Assembly: GCF_002213425.1 (NCBI RefSeq)
Contig: NZ_NJGV01000018.1
Location: 94,846-158,845, forward strand
Origin: Herbaspirillum aquaticum
GTDB lineage: Bacteria > Pseudomonadota > Gammaproteobacteria > Burkholderiales > Burkholderiaceae_D
Direction: 5' to 3'
DNA length: 64,000 bases
A program made the position numbers and the translations under genes. The notes under the pieces were generated by a model that saw only the letters and a list, made by a program, of their open reading frames with translations, ran no database searches and was not told where the DNA came from. Below are positions 35,271 through 43,485 of the stretch, in pieces. The first letter of the stretch is position 1. Every line of letters begins with the position of its first letter.

Positions 35271-38249
35271 TTACTGGCAGGCCTCGCACTCTTCGAAGCC
35301 CGCATCGCCCGGACGCATGGTGCACACCGGACCGTCGGCTTCGATCGAAGCACCCGGGGTCGGCATCACGTAGGCGGCCGAGGCAGCGGCAGCCGAAGCG
35401 ATCGGTGCGGCCGGCACGGCCGGTGCCGACGCCATGGCACCGGCGCCGCCGTCAACGGCCACGGCGTTCAGTGCACCCGCACGGGAAGTCGACTTCTCGG
35501 TGTGGGTCGCGCCGATGGTGCGCAGGTAGTAGGTGGTCTTGAGGCCACGCAGCCATGCCAGCTTGTAGGTCTCGTCCAGGCGCTTGCCGGAAGCACCGGC
35601 CATGTAGATGTTCAGCGACTGGGCCTGGTCGATCCACTTCTGGCGACGCGAGGCGGCTTCCACCAGCCAGGACGGATCCACTTCGAAAGCGGTGGCGTAG
35701 ATGTCGCGCAGGTCTTGCGGGATGCGGTCGATCTTTGCCAGGCTGCCGTCGAAATACTTGAGGTCGGCGACCATGACTTCATCCCACAGGCCACGGGCCT
35801 TCAGGTCGCGCACCAGGTACTCGTTGATCTCGGTGAATTCGCCCGACAGGTTCGACTTCACGTACAGGTTCTGGTAGGTCGGCTCGATGCAGGCGGACAC
35901 GCCGATGATGTTGGAGATGGTCGCCGTCGGCGCAATGGCCACGCAGTTCGAGTTGCGCATGCCGTGTTCGGCGATGCGCGCACGCAGGGCGGCCCAGTCC
36001 AGGGTCTCGGTGCTGTCGGTTTCCAGGTAGCCGCCGCGCTCTTGCGCCAGCAGCTTCAGGGAATCCTGCGGCAGGATGCCGCGATCCCACAGCGAACCGC
36101 GGTAGGAAGCATAGCGGCCGCGCTCTTCAGCCAGTTCGGTCGAGGCCATGTAGGCGTAGTAGCAGACGGCTTCCATGGAGCGGTCGGCGAATTCGACGGC
36201 GTCCATCGAGGCGTACGGCACGCGCTTGATGTGCAGGCAGTCCTGGAAGCCCATGATGCCCATGCCCACCGGACGGTGGCGCAGGTTGGAATCACGTGCC
36301 TTCTTGACGGCGTAGTAGTTGATGTCGATGACGTTGTCCAGCATGCGCATGGCGGTGCGGATGGTCTTTTGCAGCTTGGCATGGTCCAGCTCGCCATTGA
36401 CCAGGTGCGCCGGCAGGTTCACCGAACCCAGGTTGCAAACCGCGATCTCGCTCTCGTTGGTGTTCAGGGTGATCTCGGTGCACAGGTTGGAGCTGTGCAC
36501 CACGCCCACGTGTTGCTGCGGCGAACGGATGTTGCAGGGATCCTTGAAGGTGATCCACGGGTGGCCGGTTTCGAAGAGCATCGACAGCATCTTGCGCCAC
36601 AGGTCGTTGGCTTGCACCTTCTTGAAGAGCTTCAGCTCGCCACGGGCAGCCTTGGCTTCATAGGCGGTGTAGGCTTCTTCGAAGGCACGGCCGAACTTGT
36701 CGTGCAGGTCCGGGGTGTCGGAGGGCGAGAACAGGGTCCACTCGCCCTTTTCCATCACGCGCTTCATGAACAGGTCGGGAATCCAGTTCGCGGTGTTCAT
36801 GTCGTGGGTGCGGCGGCGGTCGTCGCCGGTGTTCTTGCGCAGTTCGAGGAATTCCTCGATGTCCATGTGCCAGGTTTCCAGGTAGGCGCACACTGCGCCC
36901 TTGCGCTTGCCGCCCTGGTTGACCGCCACGGCGGTATCGTTGACCACCTTCAGGAAGGGGACCACGCCTTGCGACTTGCCGTTGGTGCCCTTGATGTGGG
37001 CGCCCAGGGCGCGCACCGGGGTCCAGTCATTGCCCAGGCCGCCGGCGAACTTGGCCAGCAGGGCGTTTTCCTTGATGGCTTCGTAGATGCCGTCGAGGTC
37101 GTCGGCCACCGTGGTCAGGTAGCACGAGGACAGCTGCGAACGCTGGGTACCCGAGTTGAACAGGGTCGGGGTCGAGCTCATGAAGTCGAACGACGACAGC
37201 AGGTCGTAGAACTCGATGGCGCGGGTTTCGCGGTCGATTTCGTTCAGTGCCAGGCCCATGGCCACACGCATGTAGAACGCCTGGGGCATCTCGATGCGGG
37301 TACCGCCGATGTGCAGGAAATAACGGTCATACAGGGTCTGCAGGCCGATGTAGCCGAACTGCAGGTCGCGCTCGGGCTTGATGGCGGCAGCCAGCTTGGC
37401 CAGGTCGAACTGGGCCAGCTTGGTGTCGAGCAGCTCGGCCTCGATCCCCTTCTTGACGTATTGCGGGAAGTATTCCAGGTACTCGGCCGGGGCGTCTGCC
37501 TGGGCCACTTCCTTGCCGAAGACCTCCTTGCGGATGGTGTGCATCAGCAGGCGCGAGGTCACCTGGCTGTAAGCAGGATCCTTTTCCATCAGCGCGCGGG
37601 CAGCCAGGATGGCGGACTTGTACAGCTCTTCGACGGGCACGCCGTCGTACAGGTTCTTGACGGTTTCGGACAGGATGGCTTCGGCATCGACGTGCGATTC
37701 CAGGCCGACGCAGGCAGCGGCGATCAGGGCGCGGACTTCGTTGATGTCCAGCGGACGGCTCTGGCCGTCTTCGGTCACGTGCAGTTGCGGTGCGGCCACT
37801 TCGGTCTTGGTGGCGGCGCCTTGCTGGGCGCGCTCTTCCATGCGCTTGGCGCGGTACAGCACGTAGGCACGGGCCACGTCATGCTCGCCCGAACGCATCA
37901 GGGCCAGCTCGACCTGGTCCTGGATATCTTCAATATGGAAAGTGCCACCGGTAGGCTGGCGGCGCACCAGCGCCGACACCACGTTGGTGGTCAGTTGCTC
38001 GACCATCTCGCGCACGCGCGCCGAGGCGGCACCCTGGCCACCGTTGACGGCCAGGAAGGCCTTGGTCACGGCGATGGAAATCTTGGAGGGCTCGAAACCG
38101 ACCACGGCGCCATTGCGGCGGATGATGCGGTATTCGCCCAGGCCAGCGGTCTGGGACACGATGGCCTGGCCTTCAGCGGAACCTTCCAGCTCGGCAGAGG
38201 TGCCAAACGGAGCGGGCGATTTGACGGAAATTTCTTGGGTTGAGCGCAC
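35271..38249 (-). CDS. nrdA: Ribonucleotide reductase class Ia, alpha subunit
   Basis: 992 residues, longer than the 760 of E. coli. N-terminal leader, then an ATP-cone (about 40-140: YRIIRRNGAVVGFEPSKIS and HIEDIQDQVELALM). Catalytic barrel: SSCYLTTVADDLDGI, NLCTEITLNTNESEIAVCNL (in pieces, N-x-C-x-E), PTATISNIIGVSACIEP. The C-terminus has an Ala-rich linker and the redox pair CEAC (FEECEACQ). It reduces NDPs to dNDPs with NrdB. Upstream NrdR-like boxes suggest repression by NrdR-dATP. Confidence 0.97.
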   Translation of the reverse strand: MRSTQEISVKSPAPFGTSAELEGSAEGQAIVSQTAGLGEYRIIRRNGAVVGFEPSKISIAVTKAFLAVNGGQGAASARVREMVEQLTTNVVSALVRRQPTGGTFHIEDIQDQVELALMRSGEHDVARAYVLYRAKRMEERAQQGAATKTEVAAPQLHVTEDGQSRPLDINEVRALIAAACVGLESHVDAEAILSETVKNLYDGVPVEELYKSAILAARALMEKDPAYSQVTSRLLMHTIRKEVFGKEVAQADAPAEYLEYFPQYVKKGIEAELLDTKLAQFDLAKLAAAIKPERDLQFGYIGLQTLYDRYFLHIGGTRIEMPQAFYMRVAMGLALNEIDRETRAIEFYDLLSSFDFMSSTPTLFNSGTQRSQLSSCYLTTVADDLDGIYEAIKENALLAKFAGGLGNDWTPVRALGAHIKGTNGKSQGVVPFLKVVNDTAVAVNQGGKRKGAVCAYLETWHMDIEEFLELRKNTGDDRRRTHDMNTANWIPDLFMKRVMEKGEWTLFSPSDTPDLHDKFGRAFEEAYTAYEAKAARGELKLFKKVQANDLWRKMLSMLFETGHPWITFKDPCNIRSPQQHVGVVHSSNLCTEITLNTNESEIAVCNLGSVNLPAHLVNGELDHAKLQKTIRTAMRMLDNVIDINYYAVKKARDSNLRHRPVGMGIMGFQDCLHIKRVPYASMDAVEFADRSMEAVCYYAYMASTELAEERGRYASYRGSLWDRGILPQDSLKLLAQERGGYLETDSTETLDWAALRARIAEHGMRNSNCVAIAPTATISNIIGVSACIEPTYQNLYVKSNLSGEFTEINEYLVRDLKARGLWDEVMVADLKYFDGSLAKIDRIPQDLRDIYATAFEVDPSWLVEAASRRQKWIDQAQSLNIYMAGASGKRLDETYKLAWLRGLKTTYYLRTIGATHTEKSTSRAGALNAVAVDGGAGAMASAPAVPAAPIASAAAASAAYVMPTPGASIEADGPVCTMRPGDAGFEECEACQ

Positions 38250-38558
38250 TTAGCCTCCTGGGGTACATGGGGCAGATGGCCGGGGGTTGCCAGCTGCGTT
38301 GCTAATAACTTCATCCGGGCCCGGAACGACAAAGGGCCCGCGAACGGCGGAAGCGTCCCACAATGACTGTCCCTTGCGTGGACATTCATGCTGACGCAAA
38401 ACTGCTTGAAACTGATGTGTGGAACGGAATTAAAAGAAGGAGAACCGGGGGCGTTGTCGTACTTGGTTACTGCCTCGCGGGTCTTGCACCTTCTGAAGCA
38501 CTGCCTGAAACGGGCCGACCGTGGATGAAGACCCGACACCAACAACAAGTTCAACTGA

Positions 38559-38604
38559 ACACTACATCTAGTATCAAAACATCGAATGGGACTAATTCTA
38601 GTAG
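38559..38604 (-). promoter_or_regulatory. Pair of NrdR-box-like sites
   Basis: ACACTACATCTAGTAT (38559-38574) fits the NrdR consensus (ACACTATATATAGTGT-like) with 12 of 16 symmetric positions. A weaker copy, GGACTAATTCTAGTAG (38589-38604), lies 30 bases away, close to three helical turns as expected for NrdR pairs. The second box overlaps the -10 element. Confidence 0.65.
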
Positions 38605-38623
38605 CGGGTCCGGGCAGATGCAA
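38595..38623 (-). promoter_or_regulatory. nrdAB promoter
   Basis: Minus-strand TTGCAT (38623-38618) and TAGAAT (38600-38595) with an exact 17-base spacer; the -10 lies within the distal NrdR-like box. Confidence 0.6.
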
Positions 38624-38650
38624 CCGCTATTTAGAGAATTTTTATGCTGC

Positions 38651-39274
38651 TCAAGCTTGACTTTTGTGAAGGCCAAGAGGGAAGCGCAATTGCGCCGCGT
38701 TAACAATTTTCACCATTTTGTTGTGATAGCCGTCCCAGTCAAAGAAGGGTCCGGGGTCGGTCTTGCGCACCGGCGCGATGTGTTCGTGACCGGCCACGGC
38801 GGTCAATCCGTAACGCGTTACCAGGGCCTGGGAGAGCTTCGCCAAGGTCGCATACTGGGGCTCGGTGAAGGGTTCGAAGTCGGTTCCTTCCAGCTCGATG
38901 CCGATGGAAAAGTCATTGCAGCGCTCGCGCCCCTCGAAGCTGGACACACCCGCATGCCAGGCGCGGCGATGCGCCGGCACGAACTGCACCACCTCGCCAT
39001 CGCGGCGGACCAGGAAGTGGGCCGAGACGCGCAGGGGACGCAGCTGGTCGAAATAAGGATGCGCGTCAAAGTCGAGCCGGTTGCAGAACAGGTCGGCGAT
39101 ATAAGGGCCACCGAACTCACCGGGCGGCAGGCTGATGTTGTGGATCACCAGCAGCTCGGCGGCCACGCCTTCAGGGCGTTCATCGCAATTGGGCGAGGGT
39201 TCGCGGCGGGCGTGATCGCACCAGCCGTCGCCATCGATGATCCAGGCGCCGGCGTCAGGGAAGGCCGCATCCAT
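38651..39274 (-). CDS. ampD: 1,6-anhydro-N-acetylmuramyl-L-alanine amidase
   Basis: 207 residues from MDAAFPDAGAW (ATG 39274); the longer frame is unrelated sequence of another frame. Amidase_2 motifs: LLVIHNISLPPGEFGG (zinc His), VSAHFLVRRDGEVVQFV, AWHAGVSSFEGR, CNDFSIGIELEG and VAGHEHIAPVRKTDPGPFFDW. It cleaves anhydro-muropeptides in the cytoplasm for recycling. It lies 2 bases after the PP0621-like gene. Confidence 0.95.
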   Translation of the reverse strand: MDAAFPDAGAWIIDGDGWCDHARREPSPNCDERPEGVAAELLVIHNISLPPGEFGGPYIADLFCNRLDFDAHPYFDQLRPLRVSAHFLVRRDGEVVQFVPAHRRAWHAGVSSFEGRERCNDFSIGIELEGTDFEPFTEPQYATLAKLSQALVTRYGLTAVAGHEHIAPVRKTDPGPFFDWDGYHNKMVKIVNAAQLRFPLGLHKSQA

Positions 39275-39276
39275 GG

Positions 39277-39576
39277 TCAGAAGGAAGCCAGCCGGCGATG
39301 CTCTTCGCAGCAGTAGTGCGCGCCGGAGGCATGGACCACCGCCTCGGAAGACGGAAAGTGGATGCCGCAATGGGCGCACTGCACCATGGTCTCGACATTG
39401 CTGTCGCCACGGCGGCGAAAGCGCGAAGGCTTGGGACGCGGCATGCCCGGCTCGGGCTCCCCGGCGGCCGGATTGCCGTCGGCCGCACGGTCGCTGCCGG
39501 CCAGCATGGATTTCTTGGCGCGCTGGAACCACACCACCACGGCCAGCAGGACCACCAGCCAAATCAGATATTTCAT
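39277..39576 (-). CDS. PP0621-family small membrane protein
   Basis: 99 residues. N-terminal membrane helix (YLIWLVVLLAVVVWFQRAKK), a disordered middle, and a C-terminal metal-binding-like patch (QCAHCGIHFPSSEAV, then HYCCEEH). It overlaps the preceding cytochrome assembly gene by 4 bases (ATGA) and ends 2 bases before ampD, so all three are one operon. Function unknown. Confidence 0.85.
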   Translation of the reverse strand: MKYLIWLVVLLAVVVWFQRAKKSMLAGSDRAADGNPAAGEPEPGMPRPKPSRFRRRGDSNVETMVQCAHCGIHFPSSEAVVHASGAHYCCEEHRRLASF

Positions 39577-40388
39577 GTCAGAACCCGATGCAGCACGACT
39601 TCAAGAACGAACCGGCTGCCCACATAAGCCAATAAAAGGATGGCGAACCCGGCCAGCGTGAAGCTCAGCGCGGTCCGCCCCCGCCATCCCTGCCAGCGGC
39701 GGCCGGCCAGGAGCAGGCCGAACAGCAGCCAGGACAGCATGGTGAAGACCGTCTTGTGGTCCCACTTGAATGGTGTCCCGAACAACTGCTCGGAGAAGAC
39801 GACACCCGACAGCACCGTCAGCGTCAGCAAGGTGAAGCCGAAGGCGATCAGGCGGAACAGCAGTTTTTCCATGGTCAGCAGCGCCGGCAGGCGATCCAGC
39901 GCCAGCCCGAACCAGCCCGACTGGGCGGCCGGACCGGGCCGGGTATGCAGGCGCGACTCCTGCAGCACCATCAGCACCGCATGGAAGGCGGCGATGGTGA
40001 GCGTGCTGTAGGCCAGGATGGAGACGGCGATGTGCGCCAGGAACCAGTCGGACTTGCCGGCCAGCGCCACCATGTTGCCGGGGAAGGCGCTGGGCAGTAC
40101 CACCGCCACCGCCGCCACCGGCAAGACCAGCACGCGCATGCTGTCGAGCGAGAAATTGCGATTTTCCAGCCAGTAGGCCGCCACCGAGATCCACAGCGTG
40201 GACGACAGCATGACTGCAAAGCCCACCCGCAGCGCGTCGGGCGCGAACATGTCCGACAGCAGCGCCCCGCCATGCAGCACCCAGCCAGCCACGATGCCCG
40301 CCGAAATCGGCACGCGCCGCTCCGAGGGCATGAAGGCGCAGCCCAGATAGAGCAGCGCAGCCAGGATGAAAAAATAAGTTTGCATCAC
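39573..40388 (-). CDS. CcsA/HemX-like cytochrome c assembly membrane protein
   Basis: 271 residues with about eight membrane helices. LAHIAVSILAYSTLTIAAFHA and GTPFKWDHKTVFTMLSW (W-D-x-K-T motif with conserved His) are typical of the CcsA/YpjD branch. It probably handles heme at the membrane. No other cytochrome c maturation gene is adjacent. In many betaproteobacteria this gene is divergent from ffh; here an ABC operon lies in between. Confidence 0.85.
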   Translation of the reverse strand: MMQTYFFILAALLYLGCAFMPSERRVPISAGIVAGWVLHGGALLSDMFAPDALRVGFAVMLSSTLWISVAAYWLENRNFSLDSMRVLVLPVAAVAVVLPSAFPGNMVALAGKSDWFLAHIAVSILAYSTLTIAAFHAVLMVLQESRLHTRPGPAAQSGWFGLALDRLPALLTMEKLLFRLIAFGFTLLTLTVLSGVVFSEQLFGTPFKWDHKTVFTMLSWLLFGLLLAGRRWQGWRGRTALSFTLAGFAILLLAYVGSRFVLEVVLHRVLT

Positions 40389-40460
40389 CCGAGTTTACAC
40401 TATCTCGGCCCCCGGCCCGCTTGCGCCCGGTCAGCCGACGTGCGAATCGGGCCCGCCAAA

Positions 40461-40493
40461 TGCGACACGGCAGGGCTTGCCTGCCGTGTCGCA
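40461..40493 (-). terminator. Strong hairpin after ABC operon
   Basis: Perfect 14-base stem TGCGACACGGCAGG / CCTGCCGTGTCGCA (40461-40474, 40480-40493) with a 5-base loop; only a short TTT follows on the minus strand. Confidence 0.65.
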
Positions 40494-40521
40494 CGCTTCA
40501 CTGCAGAGCGCCGCAGCCGCG

Positions 40522-41331
40522 TCAGTCGACCGCCGCCGCCTTCATCTCCGCATTGTGATGGCGCTGCTGCTCCTCCATCACCAGCTGGCCCAGTTCGCGT
40601 TTCAAGGCATTGAACTCGGGGTCGGCCGGATCGCGCAGGCGCGGCAGGTTCACCAGCATGTCGCGCTTGACCGTGCCCGGACGGTAGGTCATGACCACGA
40701 TGCGGTCGGCCAGGTAGATGGCCTCCTCGATGCTGTGGGTGACGAAGACGATGGTCTTCCTGAACTCGTCCCAGATGCGCAGCAGCTCATCCTGCAGGTT
40801 GCGGCGGGTGAGCGCATCGAGGGCACCGAAGGGCTCGTCCATGAGCATGATCGGCGAATCCAGCGCCAGCACCCGGGCGATGGCCACCCGCTGGCGCATG
40901 CCGCCCGAGAGGTCCTTGGGGAAACGGGTACGGAAGTCGATCAGGCCCAGCTTGTCCAGCAATTGCGTGACCCGCTGGTGGATTTCGGCCTTGGGCGTTC
41001 CCTTGATCTCCAGCCCGAAGGCCACGTTCTGTTCCACCGTCATCCAGGGGAAGAGCGCGTATTCCTGGAACACCATGCCGCGATCCGGTCCCGGCTCGGT
41101 GACGACCTTGTCGCCGGTGAGGATCTGGCCGGAAGACGGCAGCGCAAACCCGGCGATGGCGTTCAGGAGCGTGGACTTGCCGCAGCCGGAGGGCCCCAGC
41201 AGGCAGACGAACTGGCCGTCCGGGATATCGAGCTGGATGTCCTTCAGGGCCACCACCTCGCGGTCATCGGTTTTGAACACCTTGTGCACATCCTGTATAC
41301 GAATGCGCGGGGAAGCATTGGTCGGGTTCAT
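40522..41331 (-). CDS. ABC transporter ATPase (SsuB/TauB type)
   Basis: 269 residues. Walker A LGPSGCGKSTLLNAIAG, Q-loop VFQEYALFPWMTVEQN, signature LSGGMRQRVAIARVLA, Walker B PIMLMDEPFGALDALT and H-loop FVTHSIEEA. It energises the taurine/sulfonate/nitrate-type importer with the two genes upstream (1-base gap to the permease gene). Confidence 0.94.
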   Translation of the reverse strand: MNPTNASPRIRIQDVHKVFKTDDREVVALKDIQLDIPDGQFVCLLGPSGCGKSTLLNAIAGFALPSSGQILTGDKVVTEPGPDRGMVFQEYALFPWMTVEQNVAFGLEIKGTPKAEIHQRVTQLLDKLGLIDFRTRFPKDLSGGMRQRVAIARVLALDSPIMLMDEPFGALDALTRRNLQDELLRIWDEFRKTIVFVTHSIEEAIYLADRIVVMTYRPGTVKRDMLVNLPRLRDPADPEFNALKRELGQLVMEEQQRHHNAEMKAAAVD

Positions 41332-41332
41332 C

Positions 41333-42154
41333 TCAGTTCTCCAGCCCGCGATGCCAGCGCAGCATGTAATTGTTGAGGCGGCTCATGCCCAGGTCGATCG
41401 CCAGGCCCAAGAGGCCGATGGTGATCATGCCGGCGATGATCTTGTCCGACCAGAAATATTCACGTGCTTCCATGATGCGGAAGCCCAGGCCATTGCTCAC
41501 CGCAATCATCTCGGCCACGATCACCACGATGAAGGCGGTGCCGATGCCGATGCGCACGCCTGAAAGGATGTAGGGCACCGCCGCCGGCAGCATCACCCGC
41601 AGGAACAGCGTGGACTGGCTCGCCCCCAGGTTGCGGGCCGCGCGCAGGTAGATGCTGTCGACCTGGCGTACCCCGGCGATGGTGTTCATCAGCACCGGGA
41701 AGAAAGCCCCCAGCGAGATCAGGAACAGCGCCGGCGGATTGCCCAGCCCGAACCAGAGGATGGCCAGGGGAATATAGGCAATCGGCGGAATCGGGCGGAT
41801 CACCTGCACCGTCAGGTTCATCAAGCCGTAGATGCGCTGGCTGGAGCCCATCAGCAAGCCCAGCGGCAGGGCCAGCCCGGCACCGATCAGGAAGCCGGCC
41901 ACCACCCGGTACAGGCTGCCGATGGCATCCATGATCAGTTCACCCGAAAAGGCCCAGGCCAGCCAACTGCCGGCCTCGGGTTCATAGGGTTTCAGCGGCG
42001 TGGCGTATTCCACCCATTTCTTCAGGACCGCCCAGGGCGAAGGCAGGATCTGCGGATTGATCCAGCCAGCCCGGGAGGCGCCCTCCCACAGTGCGATCAC
42101 GATGATCGGCACCAGCAGCCCCTGCAGGAAGCTGCCCTTGTTGTTCTTTGCCAT
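41333..42154 (-). CDS. ABC transporter permease (SsuC/TauC type)
   Basis: 273 residues, about six membrane helices. The EAA loop reads AARNLGASQSTLFLRVMLPA, contacting the ATPase. VIVAEMIAVSNGLGFRI is the conserved C-terminal helix region. It lies 15 bases after the solute-binding-protein gene and 1 base before the ATPase gene. Confidence 0.94.
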   Translation of the reverse strand: MAKNNKGSFLQGLLVPIIVIALWEGASRAGWINPQILPSPWAVLKKWVEYATPLKPYEPEAGSWLAWAFSGELIMDAIGSLYRVVAGFLIGAGLALPLGLLMGSSQRIYGLMNLTVQVIRPIPPIAYIPLAILWFGLGNPPALFLISLGAFFPVLMNTIAGVRQVDSIYLRAARNLGASQSTLFLRVMLPAAVPYILSGVRIGIGTAFIVVIVAEMIAVSNGLGFRIMEAREYFWSDKIIAGMITIGLLGLAIDLGMSRLNNYMLRWHRGLEN

Positions 42155-42169
42155 CGAGATTCCCCCGGC

Positions 42170-43141
42170 TTACTTCAGGTTCATGCTCTTCTTGGCCTGC
42201 TCCAGCAGATCGGTCTTCACCCAATCCTTGGCCACAGGCGGCTTGGCCATCTTGCCGGTGCCGTACTTGGCCATGGTGTCGGTGGTGACCTGGATGTGCT
42301 CGGTCGTGATGTCGTAGGCGTAGGGCGAGTTGCCGATGGCGTCGTAGAAGTCTTCCTTGGTGATCTGGTTCTTGAAGATCACTTCACGCACGTACTTTTC
42401 GGCCACTTCCGGCTTGTCGATGAAGGTCTTGGTCGCCTCCAGGAAGCAGCGCATGAACTTCTCGGCCAGAGGACGCTTCTCCGTATAGAACTTCTCGGTC
42501 ATCACCATGGTGCGGTAGGGCTCGCCGATGGGGGTGTCATACGGCTTCATGACTTCCACGCCGAAGCCCTTGTTGATGGCCTGCGAGGATTGCGGCTCGC
42601 TCTGCATCATGGCATCGATGTTCTTGCCCAGCAGGGCCTGGTTCAGGTCGGCGAAGGCGAGATAGACGATGGTGACATCCTTGGCGGAGAGGCCGTTCTG
42701 GCCCAGTTCGGCATCCAGCAGCACTTCATGGATGCCGCCACGGGTGACCCCCACCTTCTTGCCCTTCAAGTCCTTGACCGACTTGATGCCCGAGTCCTTG
42801 CCCGCCACCAGGCGCGCGCCGCCCTTGGCGAAACCGGCCACGACATAGATCGGCGCACCGTTGGCACGGCCCGAGATGGCGGCCTCGGAGGCAGTCGCGC
42901 CCACATCGAGCTCACCGGCCAGAATGCCCTGCATCACGTCCGGGCCCTTGGCGAAGACTTTTTCATCGACCTTGATGCCACACTTGGGGGCGATCTCCTT
43001 GATGTAGGACACGGCGCCATAGTGGGCGAACTTCAGGTTGCCCAGGCGGATGACATCGTCGGCCGCGTGGCTGGCGCCCGAGAAACCGGCACAGGCCAGC
43101 AGGGCCAGCGCGATCCATTGTTTTGGTTTTTGCTGTTGCAT
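42170..43141 (-). CDS. ABC transporter substrate-binding protein (SsuA/NMT1 type)
   Basis: 323 residues from MQQQKPKQWIALALLACAG (ATG 43141, after AAGAGGAGAGTGGAA); the longer frame lacks support. Signal peptide ends near SHA-ADD. The NMT1/OMS-like fold shows LKFAHYGAVSYIKEIAPKCG, MQGILAGELDVGATASEAAI and KKVGVTRGGIHEVLLDAELG. Ligand unknown; sulfonates, taurine, nitrate or pyrimidine-like compounds are all possible in this family. Confidence 0.92.
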   Translation of the reverse strand: MQQQKPKQWIALALLACAGFSGASHAADDVIRLGNLKFAHYGAVSYIKEIAPKCGIKVDEKVFAKGPDVMQGILAGELDVGATASEAAISGRANGAPIYVVAGFAKGGARLVAGKDSGIKSVKDLKGKKVGVTRGGIHEVLLDAELGQNGLSAKDVTIVYLAFADLNQALLGKNIDAMMQSEPQSSQAINKGFGVEVMKPYDTPIGEPYRTMVMTEKFYTEKRPLAEKFMRCFLEATKTFIDKPEVAEKYVREVIFKNQITKEDFYDAIGNSPYAYDITTEHIQVTTDTMAKYGTGKMAKPPVAKDWVKTDLLEQAKKSMNLK

Positions 43142-43485
43142 TTCCACTCTCCTCTTGTGTGTATCGTTGTTGATACGGCGCGCCGGCGGCAGTCGTGCAG
43201 CCCGGCAGTCTCGATGGCGTTTGGCCCGTGCTGCGTGGCGCGGGCCTTGATTATTCTGTGCGCTTGGAAATTCAGCGCCCATGTATACACAAAGAGCGCA
43301 AGCCATACAAGCTGTTAATTTTACGTAGCGCCCCCATCTGGGGCGCACGCGCCGGCAGGGGCGCAGCAGGGCTGATCGGTTAGAATGCAGGATTGCCCGC
43401 CGCCCCACCTGCGCACTCCCGGTGCGTCGTCGTCCCGGCCAGCGGCCCTGCGGCCTTTCCGCCCCATTCATTTGCAGATATCACC
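43142..43485. other. Divergent region between the ABC operon and ffh
   Basis: 344 bases. It holds the ABC promoter (43282-43310) and a possible weak TAGAAT (43381-43386) pointing to ffh; no gene seen. Confidence 0.5.
43282..43310 (-). promoter_or_regulatory. Promoter of the ABC transporter operon
   Basis: Minus-strand TTGTAT (43310-43305) and TATACA (43287-43282), spacer exactly 17 bases; transcription would start about 135 bases upstream of the binding-protein gene. Confidence 0.6.

Larger units (their letters stand above)
38250..38650. other. nrdA upstream region and 5' leader
   Basis: 401 bases between nrdA and ampD. It contains the nrdAB promoter with two NrdR-like boxes (38559-38623) and a long leader of about 340 bases; no gene seen. 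Confidence 0.6.

Noticed and set aside
35502..38243. 913-codon plus-strand open frame
   Set aside because: Antisense shadow of nrdA, whose motifs are unmistakable on the minus strand.
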